A DNA stretch of 33,406 bases. Source: Pseudoalteromonas sp. G4. Lineage in GTDB: Bacteria; Pseudomonadota; Gammaproteobacteria; Enterobacterales; Alteromonadaceae. Position numbers and translations under genes: made by a program. The stretch spans positions 1 through 33,406 of the forward strand of contig NZ_JAPEHW010000046.1 of NCBI RefSeq assembly GCF_028875915.1, read 5' to 3'. Under the pieces are notes generated by a model, which saw only the letters and a list, made by a program, of their open reading frames with translations, searched no databases and was not told the DNA's origin. Positions 1 through 9,124 of this stretch are shown piece after piece. How positions within the stretch are numbered: the stretch's first letter is position 1; every line of letters begins with the position of its first letter.

Positions 1-242
1 AAAAGCACAGTCAACAACTTCTACTCGACATGAGTTTTCACACAGTCTGGGCACTATTCTGACACTGAAATATTTTAAAATACAAATCCAAAATGCGTAT
101 TTAACTCGGTCATCCCTGACCTTGATTTGAAGTAAGGTAAAACTCACTTTTGGTTACTTATCATTTTAGGCAATTTGATTTTCTAACATTTTAATTGCTA
201 GTTAAGCATCACAAATTTCGTAAACATTTTGCTTTATGGAAC
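1..242. other. Intergenic, no gene seen
   Basis: AT-rich leader of the window. No open frame with a plausible start or ribosome binding site and no strong hairpin is visible. It could hold the tail of a gene lying to the left, but nothing in the sequence decides this. Confidence 0.5.
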
Positions 243-1424
243 CTAAAGGAATGCTGGCAAAACCTGTTTTGCAATTTGGTCAAAGATGACGTCTTCTCTA
301 TCATGGCCTGTAATTGCGATAACTAAGTCGAGATCATTCACAATGATGATACGGTTGCCTCCTGCTCCCCACGCAAAGTTAACATTGTAGTTTCGATTTT
401 TTAAAACGATGTCAGTCTGATACCAAAAATAGCCATAGTTAAAACTCTCGGGTATCCAATTTTCGGTTGGTTTTGTAATCGCACCGAAAGCCGCTTTTAA
501 ATAAGCTTCAGAAAGAAACTTTTGATTATTTAAGTTGCCTATTTGTGCAAGCATATGACCAATTTTAAGCATGTCACGAGACGTTAAATCAGCGCCACTT
601 TCGGCGACCGGTATTCCTTTAGGATCTAATTTCCACTTATAGTTTGTTATACCCATCTTGTTAAAGAATTCCTTTTCTATAAACTCTTTAGCTGTGCCTG
701 GTACAACAGCATTTATTACATGCATAACTAAAATAGGATCTGGAGCTTGATACATGTATTTCTGGGATTGTTTATTTATTGGCTGAGTCTTTTCAAAAAA
801 AGCCTGAATTTGCGCGGTGCCTGAGTACTTTTCGCGGTTTTCCCTAAAGTCTTTTAAATCTTCATCGCTAAATCTAAGCCCTGAATTCATGCTTAATACA
901 TTGTGTAGCGTAACAAGTTCCGTACCTGCAGCCAGCTTACTAGTATCTAGATCGTCAAAAAAATTCACTAAAGGCTTATGCAAATCAGCCATGCTTAAAT
1001 AACCGAGCTGCATCGCTCTTGCCACTATTAAACTGGTGTAACCCTTAGTGGCAGAAAATTGGAAATGAGGTAAATCGATTCGCCCATTATTAAAGTATGA
1101 CTCAAATACCAACTGCCCTTTGTGGCTAATAAGTAAACTGTCATACTTTCCGTATTTATTCTCTGCAAGCTCGTTAGCTAACTCTAAAAGTTGCGTTTTG
1201 TTTCCATCATCGATGCCCAGTTTTGTTACTGTTAAGTTGTCCTTTAACTTTTCTGGTGCAGGGTTAATAAAGGCAGTTTCGAGTGGTTTCATATCCCAAA
1301 ACGAGACGGCTTTCTCTTCAGGTGAAACGCGTGGCGCTTTAAGCTCAGCTTCTTTCGTAACCCCCTCAATTGAGATGGTTAAAAGCAATGCAGTGAGCAT
1401 TTTGGCTCGGTAACTTTTCAACAT
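243..1424 (-). CDS. Exported serine hydrolase, beta-lactamase/PBP4-like family
   Basis: A 393-residue protein of the class C beta-lactamase-like serine hydrolase family (PF00144 type), which includes esterases, D-aminopeptidases and penicillin-binding proteins. The N-terminus has basic residues and a short hydrophobic stretch (about 8-18), a likely signal peptide, so it probably acts in the periplasm or outside. The nucleophile motif S-x-x-K is seen as Ser124-Ala-Thr-Lys127, followed by a helical segment as in the family. The second box (usually Tyr-x-Asn) appears as Tyr225-Gln-Ala, and the third (usually His/Lys-x-Gly) appears as Gly-Ala-Gly-Gly around 353-356, so the active site is not that of a classical beta-lactamase. 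It is divergent from the membrane-bound regulator at 1719, which may control it. Substrate unknown; I would not call it a resistance gene. Confidence 0.8.
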   Translation of the reverse strand: MLKSYRAKMLTALLLTISIEGVTKEAELKAPRVSPEEKAVSFWDMKPLETAFINPAPEKLKDNLTVTKLGIDDGNKTQLLELANELAENKYGKYDSLLISHKGQLVFESYFNNGRIDLPHFQFSATKGYTSLIVARAMQLGYLSMADLHKPLVNFFDDLDTSKLAAGTELVTLHNVLSMNSGLRFSDEDLKDFRENREKYSGTAQIQAFFEKTQPINKQSQKYMYQAPDPILVMHVINAVVPGTAKEFIEKEFFNKMGITNYKWKLDPKGIPVAESGADLTSRDMLKIGHMLAQIGNLNNQKFLSEAYLKAAFGAITKPTENWIPESFNYGYFWYQTDIVLKNRNYNVNFAWGAGGNRIIIVNDLDLVIAITGHDREDVIFDQIAKQVLPAFL

Positions 1425-1543
1425 GTTATCTCCTTAAAGTCGAAAAAATTTCGTGCCCTGCTATTTATATTTGATTTCAATATTTAATAGCAAAGCGAAA
1501 AATAGCGTAACCACACGGTACTTATAAACCTATGTCTAACCAA

Positions 1544-1590
1544 CTTAAATCACCTTAAATGTTCTTAAATCTTCCTTTAACATATTAAAT
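1544..1590. promoter_or_regulatory. Tandem CTTAAAT repeats with 10-bp period, likely regulator site
   Basis: CTTAAAT occurs at 1544-1550, 1554-1560 and 1564-1570, exactly 10 bp apart, and a one-mismatch copy ATTAAAT sits in the same phase at 1584-1590. The phase position at 1574 is degenerate. OmpR/ToxR-type winged-helix proteins are known to bind tandem direct repeats with about one helical turn spacing, and a gene for such a protein starts at 1719. The region lies between divergent genes 243-1424 and 1719-3986. That this is its operator is inference. Confidence 0.5.
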
Positions 1591-1718
1591 TTAATAAGTT
1601 TTTGTATCACTAAGTGAAGATGAGACAAGGCGCCATTTATACAAGGTAAAAAGTAAATGTTAATTAGTCTTGTTCGGTTATAATTCATTTCATCAGAAAT
1701 AACTTTTCGGATAGGTCT

Positions 1719-3986
1719 TTGCATAACAGTCATAAATATCAATTGGGACGATGGCTCATCTGTCCAATAACGAATACACTTCAAAGCACTGACGAGCTGA
1801 AATCAATTGATAATAAAAGCATGCAAGTGCTTTTACTTCTGATAGAAAACTCAGGAAATAATGTAAGCAAAGAACAGATTATTAATCATGTTTGGAAAGA
1901 GAGTGTTGTTAATGACGAAATCTTGTCTGTCGCTATCAGTAAAATTAGAAAAGCATTAGGCGATAATGCTCGGCAGCCAACATTTATTAAAACAATACCG
2001 AATGTGGGTTATTGTTTGATATCAGATGTAATTCCACTTGCTGAGAATACGCTAACTGACGAGCAACCTTTAAATACCGTTAATCAACAAACCAACACTC
2101 TTAAATATGTTGTAATTGGTGGCATATTGTTACTCATTACAATCATTTCCATTTTGAGTTTTTACGCCAGTAATCCAGAATCTAAAACGCCAAACCTTGC
2201 AAATATTAGCTCAATTGCAATTCTGCCCTTTGAAGATTTAAATAAAAGCCAAGACAACATATATTATGCGGAAGGTCTTTCAGACGCGATTATCAGTCAA
2301 CTTTCTCAAGTAAAAGAGTTAAAGGTTATTTCTCGTGATTCCTCTTTCAATTTTAGAGTAAACAGAGATCCATCTATCATTGGTGATTCGCTTAAAGTTG
2401 AAGCGTTACTTGATGGTAGCCTGCAGCAGACTGCAGATCAAATAAGAGTAAACGTACGCATCATCAGTACGTTTGATGGTCGCTTACTTTGGGCGAAAAG
2501 CTTTGATAATCAAGATAGGCATGTATTTCAATTACAAGATAAAATAAGTCATGCAGTACGCAAAGCTATTCAACCAAGCATCGCACCACAAGTGACGGCC
2601 AACACAAAAGTCGACGGCCAAGCTTACGAATGGTTCCTAATGGCTCAATATTTTTGGCGGCAACGCACCCCCACTTCATTATTAAAAGCAGAAACTTATT
2701 TTAAGCATAGTCTTGAATTAGAACCTGAATATGTGGATGCACAGATAGGGTTAGCAATTACTTATGGTCAATTTCATTATTACGCAAATTGGCGCGCGAG
2801 AGAATCGGTCGATAAAGGCTTACCCTATATTGAACAAGCACTGACATTAGAACCAAACCACGCAATGGCACTTGCCGCTAAAGGGATGTTGTTAACGCTT
2901 AAGGCTAGCTACTCTGAAAACCCGAAGCCTATATTAACTGAAGCACAAACACTGTTTGAAAATTCATTAGCCTTGGAAGACAACGCAACGACACGCCATT
3001 GGTATAGCTCTTTACTTAACCAAATGGGTAAGGAAGCGCTCGTTATAGAAAATATGGAGCATGCAATTGCGTTAAACCCGCTTTCCGCTTCATTAAAAAG
3101 CGTATATAGCCAATATTTAGCCATTAGAGGGAAGTTAGATACCGCGCAAAAACTTTATAGCCGAGCGCTCATTTTGGAACCCGATAGAGCAGCACAGGTT
3201 ATTGAATCCACACATATATTTCGCAATACACCAAATTCAATTAATGCGATTGCGAAGTGGCACGTAAACAATAAAAGTCTCTTTGAATATTGCTCAAGTG
3301 ACGAATATTGTGAACAAGTAGTTTTTGCATATTTAAGTATTGGATTGGATAAAGAAGCCAGTAACATATTGGCTCGTATGGTATCCAAACACGAGCACTT
3401 TAAGCACTCTTTAAAGTTAATAGATTACGGACTAAATAATGATTTAATGAATGCTGTTTCTTTATTGGAACAACTAAGTAAAGCGCATGCCAATAACTAT
3501 AAATATAAACAAAACTTAGCTATTGCCCAGTACCGTGCTGGTTTATATGCACAAGCCAAGGATTCATTATTAGCGCTTAATCCAGATTGGCAAAATGCCC
3601 ATACTATTGACGTAACAACAGACAATTATTTAGCGTTATCACTCTATGGCGCAACTTTATTGAAGCTAAATAAGCAAGCATCTGCTGAGCAACTTTTGAA
3701 TAATGTCGCACAATTTCTTCATTTAGATAAAGTGCAAGACAAAGCACAAGCAGAAATGGTATTAGCACAGGTATATGCTCAATTATCTAAACCAGCAAAA
3801 GCAAAAGAGCACTTAAGTAATGCATTGAATCTTGGTTGGCTTGAAACATTTGATCGCGAATGGTGGACATTAAAAGACAACCATTTATTAAAACCCATAA
3901 TGAATCAAACTGACGTTGAAGAATTAGTAGCAACGCATCAAGAGAACGTAAATAAGTTAGCAGAGCAAATTAGCTTAGTATTTTAA
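1719..3986 (+). CDS. Membrane-bound winged-helix regulator with TolB-like domain and TPRs (CadC/ToxR type)
   Basis: A 755-residue one-component regulator. Residues about 5-103 form an OmpR/PhoB-type winged helix (Trans_reg_C), ending in the usual motif around Ile94-Pro-Asn-Val-Gly-Tyr. A single membrane segment lies at about 130-150. The outside part starts with a TolB/FlgO-like domain (about 165-290, beginning Ser-Ile-Ala-Ile-Leu-Pro-Phe), followed by several tetratricopeptide repeats to the C-terminus. The architecture suggests a periplasmic sensor directly coupled to DNA binding at the membrane. The start is a TTG at 1719; the winged helix begins right after it and no better start lies downstream, but the ribosome binding site is weak. 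It is divergent from the serine hydrolase gene, and the 10-bp phased repeats between them are its likely target. The signal sensed is unknown. Confidence 0.85.
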   Translation: MHNSHKYQLGRWLICPITNTLQSTDELKSIDNKSMQVLLLLIENSGNNVSKEQIINHVWKESVVNDEILSVAISKIRKALGDNARQPTFIKTIPNVGYCLISDVIPLAENTLTDEQPLNTVNQQTNTLKYVVIGGILLLITIISILSFYASNPESKTPNLANISSIAILPFEDLNKSQDNIYYAEGLSDAIISQLSQVKELKVISRDSSFNFRVNRDPSIIGDSLKVEALLDGSLQQTADQIRVNVRIISTFDGRLLWAKSFDNQDRHVFQLQDKISHAVRKAIQPSIAPQVTANTKVDGQAYEWFLMAQYFWRQRTPTSLLKAETYFKHSLELEPEYVDAQIGLAITYGQFHYYANWRARESVDKGLPYIEQALTLEPNHAMALAAKGMLLTLKASYSENPKPILTEAQTLFENSLALEDNATTRHWYSSLLNQMGKEALVIENMEHAIALNPLSASLKSVYSQYLAIRGKLDTAQKLYSRALILEPDRAAQVIESTHIFRNTPNSINAIAKWHVNNKSLFEYCSSDEYCEQVVFAYLSIGLDKEASNILARMVSKHEHFKHSLKLIDYGLNNDLMNAVSLLEQLSKAHANNYKYKQNLAIAQYRAGLYAQAKDSLLALNPDWQNAHTIDVTTDNYLALSLYGATLLKLNKQASAEQLLNNVAQFLHLDKVQDKAQAEMVLAQVYAQLSKPAKAKEHLSNALNLGWLETFDREWWTLKDNHLLKPIMNQTDVEELVATHQENVNKLAEQISLVF

Positions 3987-4067
3987 GGTTTAACACGTTA
4001 ATGCATTTTTAAATTTGCACTTTCAACAGATGAAATTAAACATTAGTTAACTGCACAGCAAGTAGAT

Positions 4068-4691
4068 TTAAGCCGTTGCATACGCTTTTAAAAAGCGGGC
4101 GACGGCTTTGTCTACGTGCTCTCGTACTTCGTCTTCGCTAATTGGCTCGTTTGGCAGCAATACTGCTTTAATGTGCAAACGCCCTTTAATCATTTCAATC
4201 AATAGCTTTGCAGCAAATTCGGCGTCGTCTACATCAAGTATATTTTGCTGGTGCAAATGGGTTAAGTATTTTGCCAGCGGAATACTGCCTCTCAGCGGGC
4301 CAAAGTGATAAATAAGCTCACCAACTTCCGGCAGTTTGGGCACAATATTGGTCACTAAGCGGAACAACTTCACCATGGTTTCCGATAAAAAGCCCTGCGC
4401 AAAACCATAACACACCTGACTAAGCGCTTGTTGCGGCGGCAAGTCGTAATCGATATTAAGCAAAGTGCCCACTTGCACTTCGGCTTTTTCACGAATAACT
4501 GCAAGTAACAGCTTTTCTTTATTACCAAACTCACTGTAAATATTGCGCCTTGACCCGCCCGATTCACTAATAATCATTTCAAGCGAGGTATTGTCGTAGC
4601 CATGTTCTAAAAATAGCGTTTGTGCTACCGCGAGGATTTTTTTACCGCGCTCTGATAACGGTTTTGCATTTAAAATTTGTTCTAAACTCAA
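4068..4691 (-). CDS. TetR-family transcriptional repressor, AefR-like
   Basis: A 207-residue TetR regulator. The N-terminal helix-turn-helix is clear (from about residue 10: Arg-Gly-Lys-Lys-Ile-Leu, then Gly-Tyr-Asp-Asn-Thr-Ser-Leu, Gly-Gly-Ser-Arg-Arg-Asn-Ile-Tyr, Phe-Gly-Asn-Lys-Glu). The C-terminal part resembles the AefR/TetR_C_7 ligand domain. The open frame runs up to 4763, but those extra codons would read through the twin palindromic operators. I therefore prefer the TTG ending at 4691, with AGGT about 6 nt upstream; an ATG ending at 4718 is the alternative. It is divergent from the RND pump operon and almost certainly represses it and itself, as AcrR-type repressors do. Confidence 0.85.
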   Translation of the reverse strand: MSLEQILNAKPLSERGKKILAVAQTLFLEHGYDNTSLEMIISESGGSRRNIYSEFGNKEKLLLAVIREKAEVQVGTLLNIDYDLPPQQALSQVCYGFAQGFLSETMVKLFRLVTNIVPKLPEVGELIYHFGPLRGSIPLAKYLTHLHQQNILDVDDAEFAAKLLIEMIKGRLHIKAVLLPNEPISEDEVREHVDKAVARFLKAYATA

Positions 4692-4725
4692 GACTGTACC
4701 TATTAAATGAAAAAACATGGTTGAC

Positions 4726-4747
4726 TTTGGTACTACATGGTACCAAA
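4726..4747. promoter_or_regulatory. TetR operator copy 1 (22-bp palindrome)
   Basis: Arms TTTGGTAC and GTACCAAA separated by a 6-nt centre TACATG. It is repeated 25 bp away as the second copy. Its place between a tetR-type gene and the efflux operon makes it the likely repressor site. Confidence 0.75.
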
Positions 4748-4750
4748 ATA

Positions 4751-4772
4751 TTTGGTACTGCATAGTACCAAA
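4751..4772. promoter_or_regulatory. TetR operator copy 2 (22-bp palindrome)
   Basis: The same arms, TTTGGTAC and GTACCAAA, with centre TGCATA. Two centre bases differ from copy 1 while both 8-bp arms are identical, as expected for selected binding sites. Centre-to-centre distance is 25 bp. Confidence 0.75.
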
Positions 4773-4824
4773 TTAACTTACTCAATTTGTGCTTATAAAA
4801 TTAGCACCTTTTACAGGAACCGTT

Positions 4825-5925
4825 ATGCGTTTACTTTACGTTGTTGCGTGTATTATCACGCTTGTTGGCTGTTCAAAAGAAATCGAACACTCTGAACCTC
4901 CTATCCGCCCAATCGCATGGACAGCGGTAAAAACCTCAAATTTTGAACAAGTGCGCACGCTTTCGGGCATTGTTGCCCCCGTTGAAAATGCCAGCTTAAG
5001 CTTTGAAGTAAACGGTAAAGTTGAAAAGGTGTTTGTGAAATTAGGTGATACGGTGAGTAAAGGCCAACCTCTTGCCAAGCTTAATCAGCTCACGTTTCAG
5101 TTAAGTTTTGAATCTGCATCAGCGCAGGTAAAACAAGCCGAAGCGACGCTTCAAGAAGCGCAAAATGAATACGAGCGTTACAAAACGCTAAGTGAACAAG
5201 GTTTAGTATCTAAATCAGGTTTTGATAATTCAAAATCAGCGTTTGAATCTGCCAAAAGTGCTGTGGATGTTGCCAATGCTCAGCTCAATATTGCGCGCAA
5301 AAACGTGCAAGATAGTGAATTACTGGCACCTTACGATGGGGTTATCACCAAACGTTTAATTGAACCCTAGCAGCAAGTTGCCGCTGGCCAATCCGTATTT
5401 GAAATTGAAGGCCAACACGGTTTTGAAGTACGCGTAATGGTGCCTGAGAGCATAATCCATGACTTAAACAGCGATATGACCTTAAAAGTAACCTACCCTG
5501 TAATGCCGCAACTTTCGATGAAAGGGCATATTTCAGAAAAAGGCACCCGCGCTGAATCTGCCAATGCGTTCCCTGTTACGGTTATTCTTGATGAAGAAAA
5601 TCCAGTGCTGCGTGCCGGCATGACTGCCGAAGTGGAATTTGTTTATCAAGGTGTTGGCCGCACTGGTTATACAGGACCAAGTATTCGCATTCCAGTAAGT
5701 GCCCTTGGCGCCGACATCAAGCAAAAGGCATTTGTGTTTGTTTTTGACACTAACACGCAACTATTGGAAAAGCGCTTTGTACAAACCGAAAACGTTATTA
5801 ATAACCAAGTGTTAATTTCAAGCGGTTTACAGGATGATGAGATTATTGCCACAGCTGGCATTGCGTTTTTGCGCGACGGGCAAAAAGTATCGCTGCTTGA
5901 TAATGCCGTGCAACGTTTTAACTAA
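4825..5925 (+). pseudogene. RND efflux periplasmic adaptor (membrane fusion protein), interrupted by TAG
   Basis: This encodes the periplasmic adaptor that would link the RND permease at 5937 to an outer-membrane channel. The ATG at 4825 follows AGGAAC with good spacing and starts a lipoprotein signal peptide with lipobox Leu-Val-Gly-Cys (Cys about 17). A biotinyl-lipoyl-like half motif, a coiled-coil hairpin and the second lipoyl half follow (Ala-Pro-Tyr-Asp-Gly-Val-Ile-Thr). Codon 182 (5368-5370) is TAG; translation then continues in the same frame without a shift as Gln-Gln-Val-Ala-Ala-Gly-Gln, exactly the expected family continuation, through the beta-barrel and membrane-proximal parts to a stop at 5925. 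The interruption is therefore a single nonsense codon, not a frameshift. A restart at the ATG at 5437 has no ribosome binding site. The pump is probably inactive unless the stop is a sequencing error or is read through. Confidence 0.85.
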
Positions 5926-5936
5926 GGAGCGGGAAA

Positions 5937-8900
5937 ATGAATATCACCGCTTTGGCGTTTAATTATAAAAAACCCGTATTACTGGTGGTGGCGCTATTAA
6001 TGCTAAACGGCATTTTTGCCTACTTCACCTTGCCAGCACAGGAAGACCCCACCATCACGATTCGTGAGGCCATTGTTAGCACACAATTTCCGGGCATGGC
6101 GCCGGACCGTGTTGAGCAATTGATCACGCGAAAATTAGAAGAAGAAATCCGCAAAATTCCGGAAGTAAAAGAGATTAAGTCATCCTCTTCTACTGGTCTT
6201 TCGACTATTCACGTAAAAATTTACGACCGCTATTTTAACCTCGACAATATTTGGCAAGACTTACGCAACAAGGTGAATAATGCCCAAGGTAAACTGCCAC
6301 AAGGCACTTTACCGTCGTATGTAAATGATGAGTTTGGTGATGTATCAGTGATCACCCTTGCGCTTACTGCCGATGGCTTTGATATGGCCGAAATGTACGA
6401 TATTGCACAGCATATTCGCGACACCCTTTACAGTGTTGAAGGCACTAAAAAAATTGAGATTTTAGGCGCCAAAGCAGAGCGCATTTACCTTGAAGCATCA
6501 AACGCAAAATTGGCGCAGCTTGGCATTTCGCCACTGGCACTTATCAGCGAACTGCAAAAACAAAATATAGTGCAATCAGGTGGCCGAGTTGATACTGGAA
6601 GCCGCAGTTTTATTATTGAGCCAACGGGTAATTTTAATAGCATCCCAGACATTGAAAATACCTATATTACCATTCCTGGTACTGAAGATTTTATTGCCCT
6701 TAAAGACATCGTCACGATTAAAAAAGGGTTTATCGACCCACCTGATAAATTGGCGTATTTTAATGGTAAGCCAGCGATTTTCTTCGCTAATGCGATGCTG
6801 CCTGAATACAACATCTTAGAATTTGCGCCGCGCTTTAAAGCCAAAATTGCAGAAATTGAACAGACATTACCCATTGGTTATCAACTCGATATTGCCACTT
6901 ATCAGGCTGACCAAGTTGCAAAAACCGTGAGAGGCGTATCAATTAATGTGCTGCAAACACTGGCGATTGTGCTTGTAGTTGTGATCCTGTTTTTAGGGCT
7001 GCGCACCGGCTTAATTGTGGGTGCCATTGTGCCACTTGTTATGCTGGTAACCCTTGCCATTATGCAATACAGCGGCATTAAGCTTGAGCGCATGAGCTTA
7101 GCAACGCTGATCATTTCACTTGGTTTATTGGTTGATAACGGCATTGTTATTGCCGAAGATTTTAAACGCCGTTTAGAACAAGGCATCGATCGCTACAACG
7201 CCATGGTGCAAGGATGTAAAGAGCTAGCAGTTCCGTTACTTAGTTCGTCAGCCACCACCATTTTGTTCTTTTTACCGCTAATGCTGGCAGAGCATGTTGC
7301 GGGCGAATATACCCGTTCAATTTCATTAGTGATTTTAATTACCTTGCTAAGTAGCTGGGTATTAGCACTTACAGTAACGCCAATTTTAAGTTACTACTTT
7401 ATTAAAGTGCCAAAAACCACCAGCAGCGATAGCAATGAATTTGGCAAACTAACCAGCTACTATGCGAAATACGAGCAATTTTTACATTGGGTGTTAAAAC
7501 ACAAAGCCCTGTTTATGGCGGCGATGTTTGTGCTATTTATTGGCGCTGGCGCATCAATGAAATTTGTTGCCAAACAGTTTTTCCCCAATTCAGATCGTAC
7601 CCAAGTACTCGTAAACATCGATTTACCACGTGGTACGTCATCGCGCGAAACCAATCGTCAAATGCAGGAAATTTTCACTTGGTTAAATAATAAAGAGCAG
7701 TTTGACTATATTGAAAGCTTCTCAGGCTATGTTGGTTTTAGCGGCCCGCGTTTTGTGCTCTCACTCAACCCTGAAGATCCAGCTGAAAATAAAGGCTTTA
7801 TTGTACTTAATGTAACGCCAGAAACAGATATTGCCTCGCGGGTATTAGAACTTGATACGCAAATTGAGGCGCGCTTTCCAAATGTATCAGCACGTGTGCG
7901 CAAAATGTTCTTAGGGCCGTCGGATTCGTCCATTTTAAAAGTGCAGGTAAAAGGCCCTGATAAAGAGGTTATTTACCAAAAAGCGCAAGAAATTATGGCG
8001 GTATTACATGCCGCACCAAACTCATTGAATGTGCGTACCGATTGGGAAAATTTGATTACTAAAATCTCGGTTAAAGTGGATCAGCACCGTGCAAAACGTG
8101 CAGGGCTTACCTCAAGCGAAATCGCACAAGCCCTTGAAAGCTACTTTAGCGGCGGTGTAATTACTAACTTCCGTGACCAAGATGAAATTATTCCAATTGT
8201 GCTGCGGGCCGGTGAAAACGAGCGTAATAGCTTAGATAGATTACGTACTTTAAATGTTTATTCAGAAAAATCTGGCCGTGCCGTACCGCTTTTTCAAGTT
8301 GCTGACTTTGAGCCGATTAATCAATTCTCGATTATTCACCATGAAGATATGTTCCGCACCATTAGCATTGAAGCGCGCAACACTAAGCTTTCTGCGGAAG
8401 ATTTTAAAGCCCTTGTCGATGAGCAAATTCAGCTGCTTAAACACGACTTACCTGTTAATCACACCATTGAATACGACGGTGTAATTAAAGAGTCAAAGGC
8501 AGGGCAAAAAGCGCTTAGCGCTAATATGCCAATGGTGCTTGGATTTATTATTATTTTATTGGTGGCGCAGTTTAATTCATTTAGAAAAGCCATGGTGATT
8601 TCGCTTACTATTCCGCTTTCATTTATTGGTGCGGTGATAGGTTTACTGTTAATGCAAGCGCCCTTTGGTTTTATGGTAACACTTGGCCTTTACAGCCTTG
8701 CGGGTATTATTATCAACAACGCCATTGTATTAATCGACCGCATTGCAATTGAACAAGCTGAAGGCAAGAGCGAGTATCAAGCCATTATTGATGCATGCTT
8801 AACGCGTCTTCGCCCAATTGCGATGACCACCATCACGACCATGATGGGGTTACTGCCGCTGATTATTGGTCAAGATCCATTGTTTTACGGCATGGCCTGC

Positions 8901-8996
8901 GTAATTGCCTTTGGCTTGGGTGTGGGAACTGTTTTAACCTTGGGCGTAGTACCTGCGCTTTATGCTGGGTTCTACCGCGTTAAAAAGCAGGACTAA
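5937..8996 (+). CDS. RND multidrug efflux permease (HAE1/AcrB-like)
   Basis: A 1019-residue inner-membrane proton/drug antiporter with the usual two-fold layout: TM1 at the N-terminus, a large periplasmic loop, TM2-6, a central linker, TM7, a second loop, and TM8-12. Length fits the AcrB family. AGGAGCGGG precedes the ATG, and the adaptor gene ends 11 bp upstream, so they form one operon. By alignment to AcrB, Asp400 matches Asp407, but the next position (Asp408 in AcrB) is Asn401, and the TM10 lysine (Lys940) is Asn927 in Gly-Ile-Ile-Ile-Asn-Asn-Ala-Ile. The proton relay is therefore reduced, as in some other RND subgroups. No outer-membrane channel gene is adjacent. Repression by the divergent TetR protein is likely. 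Substrates cannot be predicted. Confidence 0.9.
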   Translation: MNITALAFNYKKPVLLVVALLMLNGIFAYFTLPAQEDPTITIREAIVSTQFPGMAPDRVEQLITRKLEEEIRKIPEVKEIKSSSSTGLSTIHVKIYDRYFNLDNIWQDLRNKVNNAQGKLPQGTLPSYVNDEFGDVSVITLALTADGFDMAEMYDIAQHIRDTLYSVEGTKKIEILGAKAERIYLEASNAKLAQLGISPLALISELQKQNIVQSGGRVDTGSRSFIIEPTGNFNSIPDIENTYITIPGTEDFIALKDIVTIKKGFIDPPDKLAYFNGKPAIFFANAMLPEYNILEFAPRFKAKIAEIEQTLPIGYQLDIATYQADQVAKTVRGVSINVLQTLAIVLVVVILFLGLRTGLIVGAIVPLVMLVTLAIMQYSGIKLERMSLATLIISLGLLVDNGIVIAEDFKRRLEQGIDRYNAMVQGCKELAVPLLSSSATTILFFLPLMLAEHVAGEYTRSISLVILITLLSSWVLALTVTPILSYYFIKVPKTTSSDSNEFGKLTSYYAKYEQFLHWVLKHKALFMAAMFVLFIGAGASMKFVAKQFFPNSDRTQVLVNIDLPRGTSSRETNRQMQEIFTWLNNKEQFDYIESFSGYVGFSGPRFVLSLNPEDPAENKGFIVLNVTPETDIASRVLELDTQIEARFPNVSARVRKMFLGPSDSSILKVQVKGPDKEVIYQKAQEIMAVLHAAPNSLNVRTDWENLITKISVKVDQHRAKRAGLTSSEIAQALESYFSGGVITNFRDQDEIIPIVLRAGENERNSLDRLRTLNVYSEKSGRAVPLFQVADFEPINQFSIIHHEDMFRTISIEARNTKLSAEDFKALVDEQIQLLKHDLPVNHTIEYDGVIKESKAGQKALSANMPMVLGFIIILLVAQFNSFRKAMVISLTIPLSFIGAVIGLLLMQAPFGFMVTLGLYSLAGIIINNAIVLIDRIAIEQAEGKSEYQAIIDACLTRLRPIAMTTITTMMGLLPLIIGQDPLFYGMACVIAFGLGVGTVLTLGVVPALYAGFYRVKKQD

Positions 8997-9096
8997 CGCA
9001 TGTAAAAAAGCACAAGAGTTTGCTTAGCAAAAACCTTGTGCTTGCCAAGCGTATTGACGTTGTAAGTTTATACGCTCACTTTAGGGAAACACATAA

Positions 9097-9118
9097 AAGC
9101 GCTAATTTATTAGCGCTT
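9097..9118 (-). terminator. Intrinsic terminator of the lipoprotein hydrolase operon
   Basis: A 9-bp perfect stem (AAGCGCTAA and TTAGCGCTT) with a 4-nt loop. Read on the minus strand it is followed by TTTTAT and lies 7 bp beyond the stop codon of the gene ending at 9125. Confidence 0.7.
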
Positions 9119-9124
9119 ATTACA

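Noticed and set aside
1545..1784. 79-codon minus-strand frame before the regulator at 1719
   Set aside because: It overlaps the regulator start and the phased repeats, has no domain-like composition and no ribosome binding site.
4692..4763. N-terminal extension of the TetR gene
   Set aside because: It would translate the palindromic operators and precedes the normal TetR N-terminus.
5368..5376. TAG followed by CAG as a programmed readthrough context
   Set aside because: It only partly resembles the known leaky UAG-CAR-YYA context, which is described for eukaryotic viral systems; no support for it in this bacterium.
9008..9043. Inverted repeat AAGCACAAG / CTTGTGCTT after the RND permease
   Set aside because: A 9-bp stem with an 18-nt loop but no following T-run on the plus strand; not convincing as a terminator, kept only as an observation.
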